This document shows positions 26,907 through 36,138 of a stretch of DNA of 64,000 nt, piece by piece. Position 1 is the stretch's first letter. Every line of letters starts with the position of its first letter. Under the pieces are notes generated by a model that saw only the letters and a program-made list of their open reading frames with translations, had not been told where the DNA came from and did no database searches. The translations under genes were made by a program, and so were the position numbers. The DNA comes from Paenibacillus sp. FSL H7-0331 (lineage in GTDB: Bacteria; Bacillota; Bacilli; Paenibacillales; NBRC-103111), in contig NZ_MRTH01000028.1 in the NCBI RefSeq assembly GCF_001956045.1, positions 41,161-105,160 on the forward strand. Direction: 5' to 3'.

Positions 26907-26933
26907 AAGTATATGATATAAATATGCATACTT
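26907..26933. promoter_or_regulatory. Dyad operator upstream of HxlR gene
   Basis: AAGTAT ... ATACTT inverted repeat with AT-rich centre containing TATAAATATG, about 22-48 bases before the HxlR start; placed for autoregulation. The remaining sequence to 27248 has no gene that I can support. Confidence 0.5.
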
Positions 26934-27248
26934 TATAATACATCATTATGCAATCTTATTGAAAGGATGTAAATCGCTATAAAATTTGATATATCCTAAA
27001 TTTGAATAAATTTTAGAAAAGGAATGGGACCGGAACGATGGCAGCGCGAACGCGGAGGGCGAGTGTTGGCCAAAATAGGAAACGGTTAGTTGAGTAAAGA
27101 TAACCTTTTTGTTACTTCTTCAGATATTCGATTCACAATGGAGAATGTATCTAAATAACCCTCTATGACAATGTCTGAACTGGGTTTAACTGTCCTTTCC
27201 ATTTCCAAATAAGCCGACCTTCCCTTAACCAAATAGTTTTTTAACTAT

Positions 27249-27397
27249 GACAGCATAATTAACTAGATCATAAGTGAATTCCATTTTTGCTCTAAGTCGT
27301 TGAGGTAGCCTGCGCTATTGCGATTAAATTTTTTGCGTAATATAACGTTGGTTAAACGCTGATCCCACAATGTTTTTCGAGATTTATAGCGAGTAAA
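27249..27397. repeat. 149-bp direct repeat, copy B
   Basis: Partner of 23117-23265 in the same orientation, about six differences. Forms the 3' part of the minus-strand transposase remnant. Confidence 0.85.
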
Positions 27398-27810
27398 GCA
27401 AACTGAGCGCAGTCGTGAAATGACATGTTCTTGGCGCAGTGCATCATTCACTAATACGATCATCTAAACTCGCTGAAAGCAAGATTTGATAACGTTCGTA
27501 CAAATTTTGAGCATGTCTTTGACTCGTTGGAATGCCTTGTTCGTTCAATGCTTCGGCAACTTCCGCAACCGTTCGATGTTGCTTAAAGCGTAGTTCCCCA
27601 ACGAGAGCAAGCACGTCATATCCATACGAGGAATGCTTCATGCTAAGCATCTCAGCTTCAGCAGATTTATACGCAACGCCTACGTGTGCGCAGTCTGGAT
27701 TTTTACAAGCATAAGCCATGCTCCATGCATGGATGATTCCGTCTCTTGTGACAATCTTTTTCTCCCATGCGGTATATACCTTCGACAGAAGACTGGAAAT
27801 ACCTGATAGT
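27249..27810 (-). pseudogene. Broken transposase-like gene
   Basis: On the minus strand a frame from about 27810 reads SKVYTAWEKKIVTRDG, HAWSMAYACKNPDCAH, then AEAEMLSMKHSSYGYDVLAL and VAEVAEALNEQGIPTS, and stops at 27444. A second frame overlaps it and continues to 27263. The zinc-ribbon-like Cys spacing and the following helix-turn-helix-like stretch resemble transposases I recall from Chloroflexi and Firmicutes. Start and catalytic domain are absent, so it is dead. Family not assigned. Confidence 0.55.
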
Positions 27811-28107
27811 TAATCTTGCTGTAGTAGTTTTTTTTGGTTTTCTGTGTTTTTTCGTCAGATCAATTTTTGTCTTACCTATGTAAATGAGCAGCATGGGGGT
27901 GAATATTTGTCTCCCTTTAATGGATACATGTAAGTCTGGAGCAGCACTACGGCTGTAATTGGATAACAGGCAATGTCTTACCTTCAACAGTACAAAAAGT
28001 GTCTGTTCAGCGCCGTGCTGATCCATGGTAACATGGGGCCAGTCTTCAAAAAGTGTTGAACATGCAAGGTTAAGTGAACGAGAATAGGGTTGAGGGAGGA
28101 CAAGTCC

Positions 28108-30195
28108 GTGAAGCTGATTTACAATCATCGTGATGCTGTAATTGAATTTGGTGTGGAGCAGTTGAAAAAAGCTTTTGAGCTTAAAGGTATTTATTATATC
28201 GAGCAGTTTGAGGGACATGGAACGGTTGTGCTGCCTGATCAAGGAATCGTAATTCGTAACATGCCGACAGCACGAAATCAGGCTCCGTTGTATGCGAATG
28301 AAGCCTTTCGTATTTATAAAAGTGGAAACCGGGTACACATTGAGGGCTCGGATTCCCGAGGTGTCATGTATGGGTGTCTGGAGTGGGCTGAACGCATTGG
28401 GTGTGGAGCGGATTTGAAGGAGAACGAGGAGATCTGCCGTGAGCCTGCGCTAGGTGTTCGTGGTATCAAGTACAATCTTCCTTATGTTCCATTCGATGAT
28501 GGAGATCCTTTTGTACTGAATGCGGCTACTTGTATGGATATCGAGTTCTGGCGCGCGTATATCGATATGCTGGCGCTGAATCGCTACAATTGCCTCAGTC
28601 TGTGGTCGGAGCACCCTTACCATCTGATGGTCGTATCGTCCAAGTACAGGGAAGCCAATCCTTACAGCGATGTACAGATCGACCGCAATATCCGTTTTTT
28701 CCGAGAGCTGTTTCGTCATGCAGCCAATCGTGGTATTGATATTTATTTGTTTACATGGAATATCAGGCTGACGCCGGAGGTAGCACGCGGATTGGGGCTC
28801 CCGGAAAATGTTGGTGATTACGGCGACATGTACGATGAGCTGATTCACCGCGTTGGGCTGCCGCTTAATCGCTTTCGCGGCCAATCCGAGGTAATCCGCG
28901 ATTATATTCGTGAGATGGTGCTGCAGGTGCTGTTAACCTATCCTGAGCTTAAGGGTTTGGGGACATCGGCAAGCGAATGGATGGATGGCAGCGGGCATGA
29001 ACGGGAGCAATGGATCGTCGAAACGTATGTGGAAGCCATCAAGCAGTCGGGGCGAACCATCCCGTTCATTCATCGTACCAATATGCAGAGTGCCGGGAAG
29101 GAAATCAAGGAGCTGGTACAGCCGTTATTCGATCCGAAGCAGTTCTATATTAGCTGGAAATATTCGAATGCCCATGCTTACTCCCATCCGGAGCCGCAGT
29201 TCGAGAAGCTGTGGGACGCTTGGGACGGGATTGATCTGTCATCGACCCAAATTTTATATACGGTACGTAATGATGATGTATTCACCCACCGCTGGGGTGA
29301 CCCCGATTATGTGAGGGCCTATGTAAAAGGAATGATCAAACCCTACATTAAAGGATTTTATTGGGGCTCAGATGGATATGTGTGGGGACGCGATTTTCAG
29401 CATATCGACCATGGACATAAAACGTGGAAGTATGATTTTGAGCGGCACCTGCTGCAGTTCCAGCTATGGGGAAGACTTGCCTATGACCCGGAAACCGACG
29501 ATTCGACGTGGACGTATTTATTGCAAAAGCAATATGGACCGCAGCATGCTCCCGACTTTTTACAGGGCTTGCGAGTGGCCTCGCGAATTATACCTGCTGT
29601 AAATCGCTTGTTCTGGATCGACTACGATTTCCAATGGCATGCAGAGAGCTGCTTGTCCCAGGTGAGCGGCTTCAAAACGATTCTCGATTTTGTCGACGGT
29701 GTTCCGATGCCTGGAGTAGGCGTGATGGGTATTGTTGAGTATGCTCAGGCTGAGCAAGATGGACGGTTGGAGGCCTTACAGGCACAATACGGGGAAACAC
29801 CTGCCGATATTATACGCATTCTTGATGAATCAGCCAAATCTACGGAGCTTGCGGCAGCCCATCTGGAGACAATACTTGGCGAATACCGGGGTAGTCATGC
29901 GGAATGCACACTGCTGGATTTACAAGCCTACGCGGCGATGGGACACTATTACCGCTGCAAGTTTGCCGCAGCACTGGAGCTGAATCGGTACAGGCTCAAT
30001 GGGAAGTCATCCCATCAAGAGCAGGCTGTTGTCCTGCTGGAGGAAGCCTGCGGCCATTGGGAGCGTCTTGGATTTTTCTGGAGCCAGCATAACAAGCCAT
30101 ATTTTATGGCCCGGGTGAAGCGAACCTTCGGTTACCCATATTATGCGGAGGATGTAAGAAGCGATGTGGAGCTGGCGCGGCGGTTTGAGCCGTAA
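28108..30195 (+). CDS. Glycosidase-like protein with GH20b/GH67-type N-domain
   Basis: 695 residues, GTG start with GGGAGG eight bases upstream. The N-terminal ~130 residues (ending SDSRGVMYGCLEWAERI) resemble the non-catalytic alpha/beta domain preceding GH20 and GH67 barrels. A TIM-barrel-like region follows from VRGIKYNLP. Candidate catalytic acids are Glu290 in TSASEWMDG and an Asp in GFYWGSDGYVWGRD. No signal peptide, so it would act inside the cell on imported oligosaccharide. The exact family is not recognised; an alpha-glucuronidase or related activity is a guess. It lies at the upstream end of the carbohydrate region. Confidence 0.6.
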   Translation: MKLIYNHRDAVIEFGVEQLKKAFELKGIYYIEQFEGHGTVVLPDQGIVIRNMPTARNQAPLYANEAFRIYKSGNRVHIEGSDSRGVMYGCLEWAERIGCGADLKENEEICREPALGVRGIKYNLPYVPFDDGDPFVLNAATCMDIEFWRAYIDMLALNRYNCLSLWSEHPYHLMVVSSKYREANPYSDVQIDRNIRFFRELFRHAANRGIDIYLFTWNIRLTPEVARGLGLPENVGDYGDMYDELIHRVGLPLNRFRGQSEVIRDYIREMVLQVLLTYPELKGLGTSASEWMDGSGHEREQWIVETYVEAIKQSGRTIPFIHRTNMQSAGKEIKELVQPLFDPKQFYISWKYSNAHAYSHPEPQFEKLWDAWDGIDLSSTQILYTVRNDDVFTHRWGDPDYVRAYVKGMIKPYIKGFYWGSDGYVWGRDFQHIDHGHKTWKYDFERHLLQFQLWGRLAYDPETDDSTWTYLLQKQYGPQHAPDFLQGLRVASRIIPAVNRLFWIDYDFQWHAESCLSQVSGFKTILDFVDGVPMPGVGVMGIVEYAQAEQDGRLEALQAQYGETPADIIRILDESAKSTELAAAHLETILGEYRGSHAECTLLDLQAYAAMGHYYRCKFAAALELNRYRLNGKSSHQEQAVVLLEEACGHWERLGFFWSQHNKPYFMARVKRTFGYPYYAEDVRSDVELARRFEP

Positions 30196-30211
30196 TGAGT
30201 AATGATACAAG

Positions 30212-30240
30212 GAGGCCATACCGTGAAACGGTGTGGTCTC
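30212..30240 (+). terminator. Hairpin after the glycosidase-like gene
   Basis: GAGGCCATACCGT / ACGGTGTGGTCTC, 13-bp stem with three-base loop, 17 bases past the stop; no T-run follows. Confidence 0.55.
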
Positions 30241-30262
30241 AGCTCGTTGTATGCTTCGGCAG

Positions 30263-30288
30263 GCCCATCAATCAAATGGGCTTTTATT
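30263..30288 (+). terminator. Terminator with T-tract
   Basis: GCCCAT / ATGGGC stem followed by TTTTATT; second hairpin of a tandem pair after the glycosidase-like gene. Confidence 0.6.
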
Positions 30289-30392
30289 CGTGTTATAATG
30301 GAGAAAAACAAGCATAGAAAACAGCGGCTGGTATCGTTTTATCCAACTGGCTTCTGCAACACTTATAACTCATTGTGGATGGAGGGTTAGCT

Positions 30393-30821
30393 GTGGAATG
30401 GAATTATTATAATACGTTTATTACGGTTTCGCCGGACTGTCCCGCAGTGATGGGTATGGTGCCGCCAGATAAGAAATCTGGAAAGACGAAGCCCGGAATT
30501 GAATTTGAGTTAGTGTCGCAGGCTCCTTATGTATATACGCAAGAGGAGTTGTTGTACGAAGTACACATTCGGCACAAGGAAATTCCGCAAGAAGTATTAT
30601 TGGATCATGGAACTCAATACAGAGATGAGTTTTTTCAAAAACCGACGGCCTGTCTAAGGGCATCCATGCTGCCCAAGAAATACGGATGGGGCATTCATTT
30701 TAATTCGGAAGGAAAAATGGCTCTCGTCCCTATGGAATCTGCTGAGTATCAGCATTTTATCGATGGCGATCATGCCGAGATCAAGCTGGTCGCCGCTATG
30801 CGCAATAGCAAGGGAAAGTAG
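30393..30821 (+). CDS. DUF6157 family protein
   Basis: Small soluble protein with the family hallmark NYYNTFITVSPDCPAVMGMVPP near the start and YGWGIHFNSEGKMALVP near the C-terminus. The function of the family is unknown. GTG 30393 is preferred (GGAGGG upstream); an in-frame ATG at 30375 overlaps that site. Single gene between a terminator and a GC-rich hairpin at 30839-30866. Confidence 0.75.
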   Translation: MEWNYYNTFITVSPDCPAVMGMVPPDKKSGKTKPGIEFELVSQAPYVYTQEELLYEVHIRHKEIPQEVLLDHGTQYRDEFFQKPTACLRASMLPKKYGWGIHFNSEGKMALVPMESAEYQHFIDGDHAEIKLVAAMRNSKGK

Positions 30822-30838
30822 AATATCCTCAGTCGAGG

Positions 30839-30866
30839 CCCCCCTCTAAACCAAGAAGGAGGGGGG
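30839..30866. terminator. GC-rich hairpin after DUF6157 gene
   Basis: CCCCCCTC / GAGGGGGG stem; no clear T-run, so termination is not certain. Confidence 0.4.
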
Positions 30867-30971
30867 AGGTAAGATAATTTATTTACTTTCACAAAGCAAA
30901 TAAATACCATCGGACTCGTCCGGTAACAGGCCAAGCTTAATAGCTATACGGGTGGTTATGAACAAAGGTAG

Positions 30972-31910
30972 TTATGTAGCAGGCAATTGTTTGTCAAAGA
31001 AGGAGCGCCAGTTTCTGTGCAGTAAGCCTTCCACAAAATCATTCGAATAGTGGTTGGCAAGAAGCTCTGCGAGCGCGTTGTATCTACCCATATGCTCAAG
31101 TCCGTTCGTAAACTGGGCTGTACCATCAAAATCGGATCCGAAGCCGATATGCTTACTGCCTCCCAGCGAGGCTATATAATCAATATGCCGCAGCAGGTCG
31201 GTCATAACAGCTGGCTTCTCCGAATTGACCAAAGGGGGAATAAAGGTGAGGCCAATACGCCCGTCTTTTTGCAGGATCGCCTGGATTTGATCTTTGGTCA
31301 AATTGCGTTCGTTGGGAGAGACGACGTAGGCGTTGGAATGTGAGGCGATAAATGGTCGCTCGGACATTTCTGTGAGCTCCCAGAACCCCTTCTCCGTCAG
31401 GTGGGACACATCCAGAATCATGCCGAGCTCATCGCATTGCTTCACGAATTGCTTGCCCTTTAACGTAAAGCCTCCTTGTCTCGGTTCCTTCACCCCATCG
31501 GCTGCCCAATTCGCATAGTTCCATGTGATCCCGATAGAGCGGACGCCCAAATGAAAGAGCGTCCTGAGATAAAGCTCTCGTCCCATTAACGCTTCAACGC
31601 CTTCGAGTGTCAGCATGGCTCCGATTCTACCCTCTGCCTCAGCCTGCCGTAAATCGGCTGCGGATCGGATCTGCATCATCTTTGGGTGAGATACAATTTT
31701 GGAAGCAAACAAATCAATAGCTTTCAGGATGTGATCGAATTGCGGATTGACGATCTGTACGGACATATAGACGGCAAACAGCTGCAAGACAGAGCCCGCT
31801 TCAATCAAACGCTCAAGCGTAACATTCAGGCGATCCGCATCATGAAAGTCGATCTCCGGGTGAAGCATCATCTTGTTCAGCACATCGCAGTGCGCATCGA
31901 TAACTTTCAT
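30972..31910 (-). CDS. Membrane dipeptidase family (M19) peptidase
   Basis: Zinc dipeptidase of the renal dipeptidase/M19 amidohydrolase fold, 312 residues, cytoplasmic. Zinc ligands appear as H-x-D in DAHCD (His7, Asp9), Glu in LTLEGVEAL, and histidines in ISHSNA-like FIASHSNAYV; GFGSDFDG is the conserved C-terminal Asp motif. Its ATG overlaps the stop of the upstream monooxygenase gene by one base (TAATG), so the two are translationally coupled. Confidence 0.88.
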   Translation of the reverse strand: MKVIDAHCDVLNKMMLHPEIDFHDADRLNVTLERLIEAGSVLQLFAVYMSVQIVNPQFDHILKAIDLFASKIVSHPKMMQIRSAADLRQAEAEGRIGAMLTLEGVEALMGRELYLRTLFHLGVRSIGITWNYANWAADGVKEPRQGGFTLKGKQFVKQCDELGMILDVSHLTEKGFWELTEMSERPFIASHSNAYVVSPNERNLTKDQIQAILQKDGRIGLTFIPPLVNSEKPAVMTDLLRHIDYIASLGGSKHIGFGSDFDGTAQFTNGLEHMGRYNALAELLANHYSNDFVEGLLHRNWRSFFDKQLPAT

Positions 31911-33244
31911 TATCTCGCCTCCCGTGCGAATTGATTATTTGGACGAGACAACCCGAGATGATCACGAAGCATGGTCCCTTCATATTCCGTCCTGAACAGT
32001 CCACGTCTTTGCAATTCCGGTACGACGAGATCGACAAACTCATCCAGACCATCCGGCAAGTACGGAGACATAATATTAAAGCCGTCCGCGCCTTGCTTAA
32101 CGAACCATTCCTCCAGATGATCGGCGACCTGTGCCGGAGTTCCGACGACTGTATGATGACCACGTGATCCAGCTACCCTCATGTACAGCTCACGAATGGT
32201 CAGCCCTTCCTTGCGGGCGATATCGATAAGCAAATGATTCCGGCTTTTGTCTCCATTGCTTTCAGGCAGGTCAGGCAACGGTTCGTCCAGAGGATATCCG
32301 GAAATATCGTGTCCGAGCTTACGTGAGAGAACGTCAATTCCGACTGCGGGGTGTATCAGCTCTTGCAGTTGCTCCAGCTTATCCTTGGCTTCCTGCTCGG
32401 TGGCTCCAATCACAGGAAACACACCAGGCATAATGAGCAGCTCATCCGTTGATCGTCCGAATGCGGCAACCTTAGCTTTGAGTCCGGCGTAAAAAGCTTG
32501 TGCTCTTTCTAGTGTAGGCTGTGCGGTGAAAACGAGTTCGGCCGTTTGAGCTGCTAGATTCTGGCCTTCTTCCGATGAGCCGGCTTGAATAATGACAGGG
32601 TAGCCCTGAGGGGAGCGCGAGATGTTAAGGGGGCCGCGCACATTGAAGTGCTCCCCGCGGTGATGGAGGACATGCATTTTGCTGCTGTCCGCGAAATGTC
32701 CTGACTCCTTATCGAATAGGAAAGCATCGTCTTCCCAGGAGTCCCATAATCCGGTCACGACCTTCAAAAATTCCTTGGCGCGCTCATAACGGAGGGAATG
32801 CTCCAAATGGTATTCTTTACTGAAATTCAACGCTTCGTCAGCTAGTGCCGATGTCACCACGTTCCAGCCGGTGCGTCCTCCGCTAATATGGTCTAGTGAT
32901 GAGAACATGCGCGCGACATGGAAAGGCTCGTTATAAGTGGTTGTGGCTGTGGCTGCCAGACCGATGTGGCTCGTAACCGCTGCCAGGGAAGCAAGCAAAG
33001 TAAGCGGCTCCAGACGAATGGTCACATTGTGATCGAAGAAGGAGTTGTAGTTAGGAACACCAAGCGTATCGGCAAAAAAAACGAGGTCCAGCTTGCCCCG
33101 TTCTGCTGTACGAGCCATCTCCTGATAGTACTTAACGTCTACAACCCTGCTGGCCCCGGCATTGGGATGTCTCCAAGCCGCGACGTGATGTCCGGTTTCC
33201 ATTAGTATTGCACCAAGCTTCATTTGCTTATTTTCATTGCTCAT
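31910..33244 (-). CDS. LLM-class flavin-dependent monooxygenase (NtaA/SnaA/DszA type)
   Basis: 444 residues, bacterial luciferase-like TIM barrel using reduced FMN from a separate reductase. Seen: GHHVAAWRHPNAGAS at the start, FFADTLG, SGGRTGWNVVTS (phosphate/FMN region), VIIQAGSSEEGQ and SRGHHTVVGTPAQVADHLEEW. Members oxidise nitrilotriacetate, sulfur compounds or alkanes; the substrate here is unknown. Coupled to the dipeptidase, which suggests degradation of a modified peptide or amino-acid conjugate (inference). No flavin reductase gene is adjacent. Confidence 0.85.
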   Translation of the reverse strand: MSNENKQMKLGAILMETGHHVAAWRHPNAGASRVVDVKYYQEMARTAERGKLDLVFFADTLGVPNYNSFFDHNVTIRLEPLTLLASLAAVTSHIGLAATATTTYNEPFHVARMFSSLDHISGGRTGWNVVTSALADEALNFSKEYHLEHSLRYERAKEFLKVVTGLWDSWEDDAFLFDKESGHFADSSKMHVLHHRGEHFNVRGPLNISRSPQGYPVIIQAGSSEEGQNLAAQTAELVFTAQPTLERAQAFYAGLKAKVAAFGRSTDELLIMPGVFPVIGATEQEAKDKLEQLQELIHPAVGIDVLSRKLGHDISGYPLDEPLPDLPESNGDKSRNHLLIDIARKEGLTIRELYMRVAGSRGHHTVVGTPAQVADHLEEWFVKQGADGFNIMSPYLPDGLDEFVDLVVPELQRRGLFRTEYEGTMLRDHLGLSRPNNQFAREAR

Positions 33245-33275
33245 AGCTGAGTTCCCCTTTCTATTGGCCCCTGAT

Positions 33276-34169
33276 TTAATCCTCGAATGATTTGTTGACT
33301 TGCTTGCGATACGTATGTGGAGTCATCCCCATCTTGCTTTTGAACGATTTGACGAAATAAGCACTACTGTTGAAACCGGTCTGCTGTCCAACCTGAGCGA
33401 TCGTTAAATCGGTGGTTGATAGGAGCAGCCGGGACTCGCGTAAGCGGTGAGCCAGTACGTATTGGCTCAATGTACAGCCCGTTTCCTTACTAAACAAATG
33501 GGATGCATAGTAGGGGGATAAGTGCAGGCTCTCCGCCAAACGATCCAGCGAAAACTCTTCCTGAAAATGCTCTTCGATCCATGCCATCATCTGCTCGACA
33601 TGTCGGCTGTTGGTTCGGAGCGAACCGTCAGACGCATGCTTCTGTCCAGCTTCGGCGAGCTTGCGGAATTCCCGCAGCAGGGTGAAGAGAAAGAGTACAA
33701 CCTCTTCGGTTTGCTGCAAGCCGGGACAGGAATTAAGACTTTTATGGAAATCCTGAAGCAGCTGACTGAGCAGCATTTGATCCTCGGGATTAAGCTGAAA
33801 AACCTGCTGGTCCAATCTTGCCTTCCAAATTTTATGAAAAAAAGCGTGCAGAGCGGGAAAAGCTGCTGCATAGCGTTCAAACAAAAAAGGATCAAACACA
33901 AACACGGTCCGAATATAAGGCGATTCCCGGGAAATATTCATTTTGAATTTGTGCAGCTGGTAAGGCTGGCACATCAGTAAGGTACCGGCCGATACCGAAT
34001 GCAGCTTCTGATCAAATATAAGATGACCATTGCCTTCATGCACGTATAGAAATTCGATGCCTTGGTGGGAATGAATCTGCTCCCAATCTCCTTCTTGAGT
34101 GATCCGACGATAATGGAAAATGTAGTTGTTTTCCTGAAACTTCGGCTTAGGTTCCACCATTTGACTCAT
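33276..34169 (-). CDS. AraC family regulator of the sugar ABC locus
   Basis: Cupin domain (HSHQGIEFLYVHEGNGHLIF, GTLLMCQPYQLHKFKM) plus C-terminal AraC DNA-binding domain (LDRLAESLHLSPYYASHLFSKETG and IAQVGQQTGFNSSAYFVKSFKSKMGMTPHTYRK). AGAGGTGG places the start at ATG 34169 (the frame is open to 34193). Close paralogue of the regulator at 40817: both share YVHEG, CxPxQLH and YIRxxFVF motifs. It lies directly downstream of the permease genes and probably controls the cluster. Confidence 0.88.
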   Translation of the reverse strand: MSQMVEPKPKFQENNYIFHYRRITQEGDWEQIHSHQGIEFLYVHEGNGHLIFDQKLHSVSAGTLLMCQPYQLHKFKMNISRESPYIRTVFVFDPFLFERYAAAFPALHAFFHKIWKARLDQQVFQLNPEDQMLLSQLLQDFHKSLNSCPGLQQTEEVVLFLFTLLREFRKLAEAGQKHASDGSLRTNSRHVEQMMAWIEEHFQEEFSLDRLAESLHLSPYYASHLFSKETGCTLSQYVLAHRLRESRLLLSTTDLTIAQVGQQTGFNSSAYFVKSFKSKMGMTPHTYRKQVNKSFED

Positions 34170-34217
34170 GTATCCACCTCTTTCTTTCCACAAGGCTGGT
34201 AGGCAGCTTCCATCAGA

Positions 34218-35093
34218 TTAGCCCTTAATAGCACCGATCAAAGCGCCTTTGATGAAATACTTTTGCAGAAATGGGTAAATTAACAGGATCGGTAAGGTTG
34301 CGACCATGATGGAAGCATATTTGATCGTTTCTCCGATCTGTAATAATTCGTTAACAGCGCCGCTGGATATCGTATCCGTCGAATCGGCAATCAGCAGCTC
34401 ACGCAGCACAAGCTGGAGAGGATACAGCCCGCGATCCTTCAAAAAAATCGAAGCATAAAACCAGGCATTCCAGCGGTCTACGGCAGAGTATAAAGTAACT
34501 ACCGCAATGACAGGCATGGAGAGAGGAATAATGATTCGCAGCAGGATCGTCAAGTGGTGGGCACCGTCCATTTTGGCGGATTCCTCCAACGTTTCGGGCA
34601 GAGCTTGAAAGGCAGTTCGCATAATGATCAAATGAAAGGTATTCATGGCAAAAGGCAGGACCACAGCCCACAACGAATTGATGAGACCGGTTTGCTTCAC
34701 GATCAGGTAGAGCGGAATCAAGCCACCGTTAAAGAACATGGTGAAGATAATAAAAAATATAAAAAACTTGTTCCACAGCACGTTTCTTCTCGACATCACA
34801 AATGCTGCTGAGGTTGTCAGTGCCACATTCAATACAACACCGGCGCCGACGACAAACAACGTGTTGATGTAACCTTTAAACAAGGCTTGATTGGCAAGAA
34901 CCTTCTCATAGCCGCCGAGGTTAAAGCCAAGAGGCTTCCAGAGCAGGCCCTGATGAGCGATCAACTGGCTGCCATCGCTTACGGATGCGAAAGCGACATA
35001 CAACAGGGGGTACAAAGTCAGAACAGCCAGAATAGAAAGTAATATTGTAACGATGCAGCTAAAGAGTTTATCTGAGAGACGCGAAGTGTTCAT
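34218..35093 (-). CDS. Sugar ABC transporter permease (MalG/LplC type)
   Basis: Inner-membrane subunit of a CUT1 carbohydrate importer, six membrane segments. The EAA loop appears as ALPETLEESAKMDGAHHLTILLRIIIPLSMPV. ATG 35093 is preferred with AAAGGTGG upstream and lies 12 bases after the preceding gene's stop; the frame extends to 35129. No ATPase gene in the cluster, so the shared MsmX-type ATPase is likely recruited. Confidence 0.88.
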   Translation of the reverse strand: MNTSRLSDKLFSCIVTILLSILAVLTLYPLLYVAFASVSDGSQLIAHQGLLWKPLGFNLGGYEKVLANQALFKGYINTLFVVGAGVVLNVALTTSAAFVMSRRNVLWNKFFIFFIIFTMFFNGGLIPLYLIVKQTGLINSLWAVVLPFAMNTFHLIIMRTAFQALPETLEESAKMDGAHHLTILLRIIIPLSMPVIAVVTLYSAVDRWNAWFYASIFLKDRGLYPLQLVLRELLIADSTDTISSGAVNELLQIGETIKYASIMVATLPILLIYPFLQKYFIKGALIGAIKG

Positions 35094-35104
35094 AGGTACC
35101 ACCT

Positions 35105-36067
35105 TTACCATAAGCTGTTCTTGCTCCATTTGCGGCTGAGATAATTCGCGCCCACCAGAAGAAGCAGATTGAACGCCGAATTGAATAGTCCCACCGCGGA
35201 GCTGAATCCCCAGTTCGCTTCAAGTAGCCCTTTGCGGTATACCGAGGTCGATATCACATCGGCTGTTTCGTAGATCACAGGATTATATAACAAAATAATT
35301 TTTTCATAACCGACATTCAGCATATTGCCGATACGAAGAATCAGCATAATCATAATCGTGGGCATCAGTCCGGGAAGCGTAATATGCCACATTTGTCTGA
35401 GCCGGCTTGCACCGTCGATTCTGGCTGCCTCGTATTGCTCCTGATCGATCCCGGTCAAAGCGGCCATATAAATAATCGATTCCCAGCCGATCTTCTGCCA
35501 AATTTCCGATAACACGTAGATCGACCGAAATAACTCCGGCTTTTGCAGCAACGCTTGTCCATCCGTACCCGTGACAAAGGTGTAGGCGAGATTGACGAAA
35601 CCACCGCTGCCGGTAAAATCCTTAACGATCCCGCAAATGACGACAAGCGAAATGAAATAAGGCATGTAAGCAATCGTCTGCACCATATTTTTAAAGCGAC
35701 GGTTCCGCACCTCGTTAAGCAGCAAGGCGAGCAGAATTGGAGCCGGAAATTCGAACAACAGTGTATTCAAACTGAGGAGCAGCGTGTTGGTGAGCAGCCT
35801 CCAGAAATAATAGCTGGAAAAGAACGCTTGAAAATGCTCCATGCCGGCCCATTCGCTTCCCCAGATGCCTTTCACCGGAGAAAAGTTTTTGAAGGCAATG
35901 ATCGCACCATACATGGGCATATAATGAAAGACAACGTAATAAGCGATGATAGGGAGCATGAGCAGATATAAATATTTATTGTGTAAGAAATCCTTGGCAT
36001 ACTTCGAAGCGCCAGGTTTTCGTTTATGTTGAGTCGTCATGGCTTGGGGGGCGGCGTTCCGGCGCAT
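35105..36067 (-). CDS. Sugar ABC transporter permease (MalF/LplB type)
   Basis: Partner permease, six membrane segments with a cytoplasmic start. The EAA loop reads EQYEAARIDGASRLRQMWHITLPGLMPTI. ATG 36067 is preferred over 36085 because AAAGGGTG lies upstream. Middle gene of binding protein - permease - permease. Confidence 0.88.
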   Translation of the reverse strand: MRRNAAPQAMTTQHKRKPGASKYAKDFLHNKYLYLLMLPIIAYYVVFHYMPMYGAIIAFKNFSPVKGIWGSEWAGMEHFQAFFSSYYFWRLLTNTLLLSLNTLLFEFPAPILLALLLNEVRNRRFKNMVQTIAYMPYFISLVVICGIVKDFTGSGGFVNLAYTFVTGTDGQALLQKPELFRSIYVLSEIWQKIGWESIIYMAALTGIDQEQYEAARIDGASRLRQMWHITLPGLMPTIMIMLILRIGNMLNVGYEKIILLYNPVIYETADVISTSVYRKGLLEANWGFSSAVGLFNSAFNLLLLVGANYLSRKWSKNSLW

Positions 36068-36138
36068 AGGTACACCCTTTCTCATATAAAAAATGATAGA
36101 CGGGGCTCATAAATCGGTCGCCCCGTCACTGGTATTAC

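Noticed and set aside
27703..28338. 211-codon minus-strand frame spanning the glycosidase start
   Set aside because: Overlaps the real 28108 gene and the IS remnant; composition unlike a protein; no start signal.
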